A DNA stretch of 64,000 bases from positions 113,513,397 through 113,577,396 of the forward strand of contig CM051456.1 of the NCBI GenBank assembly GCA_028274465.1, given 5' to 3'. The notes below the pieces were generated by a model, which saw nothing but the letters and a program-made list of their open reading frames with translations, was not told the DNA's origin and searched no databases. The translations under genes were made by a program, and so were the position numbers. Shown here piece after piece: positions 57,160 to 64,000 of the stretch. Positions within the stretch are counted from its first letter, which is position 1. Every line of letters begins with the position of its first letter. Source of the DNA: Plantago ovata. Lineage: Eukaryota; Streptophyta; Magnoliopsida; Lamiales; Plantaginaceae.

Positions 57160-59097
57160 TATGTATTACTAAGAACTAATGTTTTTGCACTTAAATCGGG
57201 TTATTTTTCTTGCTTTTTTGCTCGAGTACAAATTTCTCACAAGACAGACAATAGAAGCTCGTTAACTAGTTGATAACTTGATGTTAATATTGTTCAGTAC
57301 TCACAGTAGTTCTAATATTATCTGTGTCTTGACTGTCTTCCCATAATGCAAGTTTTGAATGGCTCAATGCCTCAGTGCTTTTAAGCTCCAAACTTCTACC
57401 CCAAGCAGCAAGTTAGAAGCCAAGCCTTTGAAGAAAGTTATTAAATTTGCCCTCAACTTCTATTTGACCTGCCCAAAAAATGCTGGTTTTGCAACATATG
57501 AACTGCAACGGCAACAAAAGCAAACTCGTCCAAACTCTAAATAAACAAAACGACACAAAACCATCTTCAACTGGAATAACAGGAACTACAATGTAGGAAG
57601 TTCCAAAAGTGAGCAGAATTAACAGAAAAAAAAATTAATATTTGTTCAACAACAGCCACAGCAATATAGGAGTTTTCTAAACAAGCAGAATAAAAGTTAC
57701 CGAAAACATATAATAACAACACAACACTAAGTTCTGAAGAAAGCAGAAGAAAAGATGCAGAAAAATAATGCAACACTTCAATAACAGCAAAACAATGCAG
57801 GAAGTTCCAAATAAAGCAGAATAAACAGCGTTGGAACAGTTGCACTATGCAGGAAGTGTCCCCTGATAGAACCAGAGTAACTGATGACCTGTCCGGCTCC
57901 ATAAAGATCCATGGCTATTACAACTAACTGGAACAAAAATGTCAAAACCGAAATGCAATTTTTGTGAGTATTTTAATCCAAGGTTAAAGCTGATTCTAAA
58001 TATCCAGATTGACGGAAGTTTATGCCAGTATCACGTGTTCACCGAAAGCATTCACATTTCTGAAACAGAACAAGATATCATAAATATACTGTGTCTATTG
58101 AACATGAAAAGGTGATTACATATCCTCTTTCACACATAATATTAGAGCATTGGCATGTGTGAAATGTCTATCACTAACAGATATGTGAACCGAAGAGAAA
58201 ACTTGGTATATGTTAAGCACCGGTGCATTTAGCAGCTTCAAGTGGTAGAAGGCAAGTGCAGTTTTTGAGAAGCAAACTTTGATACAAGAAATTCAATTCA
58301 AGTTTGGGACAAGCTAATAGCTAAACAGGTTCACAATATATTTCAAGCTTTGGTAGCTAAGCAGGTTCACAATATTTTTCAAGCATTTTTATCAACACTA
58401 GAAGCAGAGAAGACAATGGCGAGGAAGGATAGGAACCCATTCTTACCTTCCACGCTGTCGGCTAACTGGCTTCAAGCAACTCGATGATGATGATGGACTG
58501 GCCTGATGATGATGATACTAGAAGCAAATACGTACGTTTTGATATAATATATATCTGGGGTATTTTTAGTTTTTTACCTGCCTTTGCAGAACATTGCAAC
58601 ATTCAATGATAGATAGAGCAACAATGCACTTTCCAGAAATAGACTCGATCTGACAAACTCATAAGAATCAAATTTGATATTGTATACATAATGTCCCCTT
58701 AAGTGAACTCGAATCATCAACCAGTACTACTTTCGTTGTGACAAAGATGAATTGTATAAATTTCAAATTTTTGTAATACGTTTAAAAACGGACATATCAC
58801 TAAGAATTTACAGTTGAAAAACAAATGGAACATTCTATAGACGACGCCGAGAGGTCTCACGTTCGAAAATTACAATTTTGAACCATAAGAAAGCTATAGC
58901 TCTCTTTATAATTGAACTGTACTAGAAGCAATGAAATCTGAACTCCATCATCAACTTGACAATCTTGCACTTTCCAAATTACTAATATCAGTAATACACA
59001 TTGCTTGTCCACAAAGAAAAGATGGTGGCAGGGGCAAGTTCAACTAAAAAGATGGCCAAGGAAAGATGATAAAGAGTAAGCAATTCATTTATTCCAC

Positions 59098-59100
<3 letters not shown>
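57160..59100. other. Intergenic between COAE and the F-box gene
   Basis: Part of a tandem duplicated unit (compare 60960-61750). Imperfect short repeats aggaagttccaaa..agcagaataaacag occur at 57594 and 57798. 58000-59000 has no counterpart of full length in the second unit. An A-run at 59099-59127 precedes the F-box gene's 3' end. No gene supported. Confidence 0.45.
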
Positions 59101-59128
<28 letters not shown>

Positions 59129-59130
59129 AC

Positions 59131-60042
59131 TTAAACATCAATGGAGACCTTCATTCCGAACTTTTCAACCACCCGTTTTCTTTTCCTTTTCGATGATGTC
59201 TCATCACTCTTGAGACGTACAAGGCTAGCAGGAATAACCTGAAATACCGGCTCGCGGAAGAAAAACTCAGAATCTTCATCATCACAAGAACTAGAGACCC
59301 CATGCTCATCGGGGTTGAGCTGGATAGTAAATTCAGATAAACATTGCTTCCCCAAGTCATACCATGCAAGTTGAGTAGAGAAATTGTAAATCAGAAGAAT
59401 CCAGTTTTTACTCTTCAAGTAAGATACTGGAATGATATCGTGGAAAATAGTTTCTGCATTTAAAGTCATCACGTGAATCCACATTTTGTCATCAGAACCA
59501 TTATAATCATCAATCTTCCACAGAAAAAACTCATGCCCAGCACTCTCACGAAACGAGAACAAGCATCCACCCATTTCAGTCAAACAAATAGACCAGTTTC
59601 CATTTTCGGGAGATGGAATTTTTCGGTAAGTTTCTTTGTTTAGATCTAGAGCAATACATAGCTTATATTTATTTTGATCGGAGTAGGCACACCAATGCAA
59701 TGAACCATATGCAAAAACTCCTATTTTACTTGAAATTTTAAAATCATTTGGTACATCCTGAATCCTACATGCTCCCAAATTCACTGAACAGATAAAACTG
59801 TGAGATCCAACAATTCTCACAACCTTGTAATCATTAGTAGATTCAACATGCCCAAGACCACAAGTTAAGTTATTATCACTTGGAAATTCATCACAGAGGT
59901 GCAACTTAAAAACCTGGCCAGTAAAAGGATTCCAAATTGTCCAAACAAAGGTCTTCCTGGGACTAGTAACCAGAATCAAGCCATTGCAAGTGGCATAACG
60001 ACGGAGTATTTCACGATAAGCATCGGTTGGGATGTCTGACAT
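59131..60042 (-). CDS. FBA-domain protein that has lost its F-box
   Basis: 303 residues. It is close to the 412-residue F-box paralogue at 61950-63188 over most of its length (CNGLILVTSPRKTFVWTIWNPFTG, CGLGHVESTNDYKVVRIVGSH, LDLNKETYRKIPSPENG, LTEMGGCLFSFRES, MKVSIDV). Both share the start MSDIPTDAYREILRR. Here the next ~96 codons, which hold the F-box helices (LFQLRSVCKSWRDII) and the start of the FBA region, are missing in frame. The protein jumps to YATCNGLIL. A substrate-binding FBA-type domain without the Skp1-binding F-box could act as a decoy, or the gene may be decaying. The basic C-terminus KRKRKRVVEKFG could be a nuclear signal. A donor-like tggtaag at about 60155 suggests a 5'-UTR intron. 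Confidence 0.82.
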   Translation of the reverse strand: MSDIPTDAYREILRRYATCNGLILVTSPRKTFVWTIWNPFTGQVFKLHLCDEFPSDNNLTCGLGHVESTNDYKVVRIVGSHSFICSVNLGACRIQDVPNDFKISSKIGVFAYGSLHWCAYSDQNKYKLCIALDLNKETYRKIPSPENGNWSICLTEMGGCLFSFRESAGHEFFLWKIDDYNGSDDKMWIHVMTLNAETIFHDIIPVSYLKSKNWILLIYNFSTQLAWYDLGKQCLSEFTIQLNPDEHGVSSSCDDEDSEFFFREPVFQVIPASLVRLKSDETSSKRKRKRVVEKFGMKVSIDV

Positions 60043-60475
60043 ATTTTTCTTCTTGAAAGTACTGTATACATATACGGAGATTGTTAATCATTAAATATAT
60101 CATACGATGAAACAACAAAAAGAAAATGCATGTGTGAAGAACTAATACTTACCAGAACAGAGAAGAGTTGTGAAAGAAAATGGCAGCACTAATCTTCATC
60201 TAAATACTAGGAGAGTAACTTGGATACGAAGAGTCTTTAGTTAGTTTCTGATAATTATTTAAGTCTCTTTAATTAATGAGCATCTGACACTGAATTGAGA
60301 GCTTCAAGAAGATGGCCTCGGTTCTCAGAAAAACTATGGTAGTAAGTATAGTTCCTATGTTTTGAAATGATGAGGGAATAAATTGCTTAGAAAATACGAA
60401 GTATAACAAGTACAGGTGTGTCATTTATTTCAAGTGCAGTCATCAAAATTCTCTCCATGACTTTTAATTAGATTC

Positions 60476-60613
60476 AAGGAACACTTCAAAGATGTATTAG
60501 CCAGAGTTAAAAGTCCTTTGACATGGAAAGAGTTCTGGCTTTCCATAAATGGAGTTCTTGTGGCTTTTGTTTCTGCTCTTTCTGGTGTAGTTGCAATACA
60601 AAGCGCTTTGTAA
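60476..60613 (+). pseudogene. Duplicated 3' end of dephospho-CoA kinase
   Basis: Copies the last ~46 codons of COAE (KEHFKDVLARVKSPLTWKEF.. to ..IQSAL and TAA) plus the 3' flank. There is no promoter, P-loop or start. It marks the left edge of the second tandem unit. Confidence 0.9.
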
Positions 60614-61945
60614 GCTTTAGGTAGCTAAACATTTTTAACTGCGAATGGCCTTCAACTTGTATGAAGCTCTAACATTTTGTAATTATATCCATCTTTCAAT
60701 AATCAATACAAATGGCTTCATGTTGTTGTATATTCACACTATATGCTTAAATGAAATCAATAAGAACCCTTTTTCTTTCGGCATCTTGAATGATCTGATT
60801 CTAGCACAGTCGGAGCCCCAACTGGAATAGTCCTGCACCGGCGGCATTTTCTTCTATCAGCATGGCTTGGACACGAGACTCTGCTCGTGTGAAATCATAC
60901 AGCTTCAGGCTTGTTTTATTGAACTAAGAACTAATGTCTTACTTCCAATTGCTCTGGTAAGTTTTTGCACTTAATTCGGGTTATTTTTCTGGCTTTTCTG
61001 CTTGAGTACCAATTTCTCACAAGACAGACAGTAGAAGCTCTTTAACTAGTTGATGTTAATATTGTTTCCAGCATTGACAGTAGTTCTAATATTATCTGCG
61101 TCTTCCCATAACGCAAGTTTGAATGGCTCAATGCCTCAATGCTTTTAAGCTCCAAACTTCTACCCCTAGCAGCAAGTTAGAAGCCAAGCATTTGAAGAAA
61201 ATTAAGAAATTTGCCCTCAGTTTCTATATGACCTGCCCAAAACCAAAATGCTGGTTTTGCGACATATGAACTGCAACAGTGACAAAGGCAAACTCGTCCA
61301 AACTCCAGATAAACAAAACGACACAAAACCATTCTTCAACTACAATGTAGGAAGTTCCAAAAGAGAGCAGAATTAACAGAAAAAAAAATCTGTTCAACAA
61401 CAGCCACAGCAATATAGGAATTTTCTAAACAAGCAGTATAAAAGTTCCAAAAACAACACAACATTAAGTTCTGGAGAAAGCAGAAGAAAAGATGCAGAAA
61501 AATACAACACTTCAACAATACAGGAAGTTCCAAATAAAGCAGAATAAACAGTGTTGTAACAGTTGCGCTATGCAGAATGCATCTCCTGATAGAGCCATAG
61601 AGTTACTGATGACCTGTCCGGCTCCATAAAGATCCATGGCTATTACAACGAACTGGAACGAAAAAATGTCAAAACCAAAATGCAATTTTTGTGAGTATTT
61701 TGATCCAAGGTGATTACATATCCTCTTTCACACTTAGCCTGTTGGTTGCATGTGTGAAATGTCTATCACTAACAGATATATGAACCGAAGAGAAAACTTA
61801 GTACATATCCGCATAATACACATTCCGTTCGATCAAATCAACAGACATGAGTTCTACATAAATCACCAGAATGGACTATCAAGTAGAGTAGTACAGTATA
61901 TAAATATCACTAATACAAGGGAGGGACTAAAACAGCAGGTAGATA
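60614..61945. other. Second copy of the COAE-to-F-box spacer
   Basis: Co-linear with 56850-57980, including the exon-like block (60790-60910, shortened) and the gttccaaataaagcagaataaacag repeats near 61530. About 1 kb shorter than the first spacer. No gene. Confidence 0.55.
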
Positions 61946-61949
61946 CTCG

Positions 61950-63188
61950 TCAAACTAGGACATCCGCAGGGGCATCAATGGAAACCTTTAGCCCAAACTT
62001 TTTAACCGCCCTTTTTCTTTTCCTTTTCGATGATGTCTCATCACTCTTGAGACGTACAAGGCTAGCAGGAATAACCTGGAAACTCAAATAGCCGAACAGA
62101 AACTCAGAACCATGAAGTGCATTGACATAATTACTGTGACTAGGATGTTCCTTGTGCTCATCGGGGTTGAGCTGGATAGAAAGTTTGGATAAACATTGCT
62201 TACCCAAGTCATACCAGGCAAGATGAGATGAGTATTTCAGAAGAATCCAGTTTTTACTCTTCACATAAGCTACTGGAGTGATACATGTAATAGTTTCTGA
62301 TCTTAAAGTTATCATGGGAATCCACATTTTATCATCATCAGAACCATTATAATCATCAATCTTCCACAGAACAAATTCATTCCACATCCTCTCACGAAAC
62401 GAGAACAAGCATCCACCCATTTCAGTCAAACCAATAGGCTGGTATCCATTTTCGGGAGATGGAATTTTTCGGTAAGTTTCTTTGTTTAGATCAAGAGAAA
62501 CAATACATTTCACATTACTATTTTGAACTGAGCAGCCACGCCAATGCAATGCACCATATGCAAAAACTCCTCTTCCATACCTGATTTGACAATCATTCGG
62601 TAAATCCTGAATCCTACGCCATGCTCCCAAATTCACTGAACAGATAAAAGTGTGAGATCCAACAATTCTCACAACCTTGTAATCATTAGTAGCTTCAACA
62701 TGCCCAAGACCACAAGTTATGTACTCATCTGAGGACTTGGCACTTGGACATTTATCCAAGAGGGGTAACTTAAAAACCTGGCCAGTAAAAGGATTCCATA
62801 TTGTCCAAACAAAGGTCTTCCTGGGATTAGTAACCAAAATCAAGCCATTGCAAGTAGGATAAAAAAGACCGTCTCCTATACGTGCAACACCAGGGGTGAT
62901 TTGAGGAGCCTTGATATTAGTAGGATGGACCCAATATTCAGCAGATAGGCTAGTTTTGGGGTTAAGCAAGTGCTCCACAGGTAACAAAAACAAATTAGAT
63001 GTACCTTTGAACTCATGGTAGAGGATGATCCAATCGTTGCCGGTTCCATGATGCATGTGTAGTTTGATGAACTGAGGATCATCAATGATATCACGCCATG
63101 ACTTGCAGACTGACCTCAACTGGAATAGGGAATCCACTGGCACACGACGGAGTACCTCGCGATAAGCGTCCGTTGGAATATCTGACAT
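61950..63188 (-). CDS. F-box protein with F-box-associated (FBA) domain
   Basis: 412 residues in one coding exon, typical of plant F-box/FBA proteins that recruit substrates to SCF ubiquitin ligases through Skp1/ASK. The N-terminal F-box is DIPTDAYREVLRRVPVDSLFQLRSVCKSWRDII (about residues 3-36; given as motifs DAYREVLRR, VDSLFQLRSVCKSW). Then come FIKLHMHH and the FBA region with CNGLILVTNPRKTFVWTIWNP, VVRIVGSHTF, GVFAYGALHW, ILSLDLNKETY-like and FVLWKIDDY. The C-terminus is basic (KRKRKRAVKKFG). A 5'-UTR intron is likely between about 63305 (tggtaag) and 63198 (ttcag). It is the full-length partner of the F-box-less paralogue. Confidence 0.93.
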   Translation of the reverse strand: MSDIPTDAYREVLRRVPVDSLFQLRSVCKSWRDIIDDPQFIKLHMHHGTGNDWIILYHEFKGTSNLFLLPVEHLLNPKTSLSAEYWVHPTNIKAPQITPGVARIGDGLFYPTCNGLILVTNPRKTFVWTIWNPFTGQVFKLPLLDKCPSAKSSDEYITCGLGHVEATNDYKVVRIVGSHTFICSVNLGAWRRIQDLPNDCQIRYGRGVFAYGALHWRGCSVQNSNVKCIVSLDLNKETYRKIPSPENGYQPIGLTEMGGCLFSFRERMWNEFVLWKIDDYNGSDDDKMWIPMITLRSETITCITPVAYVKSKNWILLKYSSHLAWYDLGKQCLSKLSIQLNPDEHKEHPSHSNYVNALHGSEFLFGYLSFQVIPASLVRLKSDETSSKRKRKRAVKKFGLKVSIDAPADVLV

Positions 63189-63199
63189 TTTTCTCCCCT

Positions 63200-63760
63200 G
63201 AAATATATAGTGACGGAATGGAAATGGAGATTGTTAATAACCATTGAGTATATCATAAGATAAAACAACAAAAAGAAATAGTAGCGTGTAAGCACTAAGA
63301 CTTACCAGAAACAGATAGAGAAGAGTTGTGAATGATGATAGAAAATGGCATCACTAAGCTTCATATAAATAGGAGAGTAACTTGCAAACGAGGAGTCTTT
63401 TAGTTAGTTTTTGTTTATTTAAGTCTCTTTAGTATCTGAAACTGAATTGAAAGATTCAAGAAGATAGCTTCCATTATCAGAAAAACTATGGTAAAATTGC
63501 TTAGAAAATAACAAGTAAAGGTGTGTCATGTCATTTATTTGATCAAGTGCAGTCATCAAAATTCTTTCCATGGCTTTTTAAGTAAATTCTCTGCCATCTT
63601 AGCTTGTCATTTAAGTTTAAGTACAGTAAATTCTATGTCCTCTTTCCTTGTTAAAACAAGACGACGTACTTTGGCCAAATGGCCCAAATCATAGGCAACA
63701 TTCAGCCACTATTGATCATAGTAGTAATTCATAAATTCATACTTTAAACGTGTAAAAAGG
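63200..63760. other. F-box gene upstream region, duplicated
   Basis: Resembles 60060-60470 upstream of the first paralogue (caagaaga.agc..tcagaaaaactatggta, caagtgcagtcatcaaaattct), so the promoter was duplicated with the gene. The similarity stops at about 63575, the right edge of the tandem unit. Confidence 0.6.
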
Positions 63761-63761
63761 A

Positions 63762-63970
63762 ATTGAATCTGGAAGATTGATCATCCATGGTTGGCGCTTC
63801 CTTTAGGCCTTTTTTTGTCAATTGTGTGTTTAGGTGAAAGCCTTATAGGCTTGTGTTCTTTCTTTTTCGGTTTAGATGCTATGTTTGGATGATACTTTTT
63901 CTTGTAATTTGCTCGAGCATTTCTTATGCTATGCAATTAATATATTTTAGCCGTTTCAAAAAAAAAAAAA
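63762..63970 (+). mobile_element. Truncated poly(A) retroelement with 13-bp target duplication
   Basis: CGTGTAAAAAGGA occurs at 63749-63761 and 63971-63983, directly after an A-run. The ~209-bp body ends gagcatttcttatgc..ttttagccgtttcaaaaaa, the same 3' end type as near 940 and 36500. Probably a 5'-truncated LINE. Confidence 0.85.
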
Positions 63971-64000
63971 CGTGTAAAAAGGATTTAAGATTAACTACTC

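Noticed and set aside
57567-57902. 111-codon minus-strand frame with hydrophobic segments
   Set aside because: Derives from short gttccaaa..gcagaataaac repeats in the spacer; the duplicated unit does not preserve the frame.

Overview
This is nuclear DNA from a flowering plant, probably a eudicot. The genes have spliced, plant-type structures with GT..AG introns. The intergenic space is AT-rich and crowded with transposon debris. The recognisable products are all plant families: xyloglucan endotransglucosylase, STP hexose transporter, UGT79-like glycosyltransferase, F-box/FBA proteins and linker histones. I cannot name the species.

Genes that look intact are: an XTH (17519-18599, -), an SNM1/Apollo-type DNA-repair nuclease (20083-23031, +), an STP-type sugar/H+ symporter (27851-29959, +), a small linker histone (38079-38515, -), the SWR1 subunit SEF/SWC6 (49416-50880, +), dephospho-CoA kinase COAE (56006-56848, +) and two tandem F-box/FBA paralogues (59131-60042 and 61950-63188, both -). 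One of the F-box paralogues has lost its F-box. A 65-residue candidate secreted peptide lies at 12865-13062. Broken genes are a UGT79-like glycosyltransferase (7206-8592) with a duplicated 5' stub (5510-5681), an intronless aminotransferase copy (33821-34975), and several linker-histone copies.

Layout. 0-17 kb: two related blocks (about 1-4.3 kb and 13.4-17.1 kb), each with a divergent pair of linker-histone copies followed by a recurrent ~300-bp element. The first block carries a solo LTR whose empty site is visible in the second. Between them lie LINE, UGT, hAT, MITE and SINE sequences. 17-30 kb: a compact genic stretch (XTH, Apollo-like, STP). 30-48 kb: mostly repeats, including a 2.7-kb hAT-like element in the STP 3' UTR, two GGAGC-rich palindromic arrays (one here, one near 2.4 kb), a LINE, and a hAT element with an exact target duplication. 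48-64 kb: SEF, a rearranged patchwork holding a perfect 280-bp inverted repeat, COAE, and a tandem duplication of [COAE 3' end + F-box gene].

There is no operon-like functional cluster. The unifying theme is local duplication: linker histone with its upstream element (at least four units), the UGT 5' end, the COAE/F-box unit, and the COAE and SEF intron pieces. Many insertions can be proved from their target-site duplications in the sequence. All calls come from reading the sequence; no database search was run.
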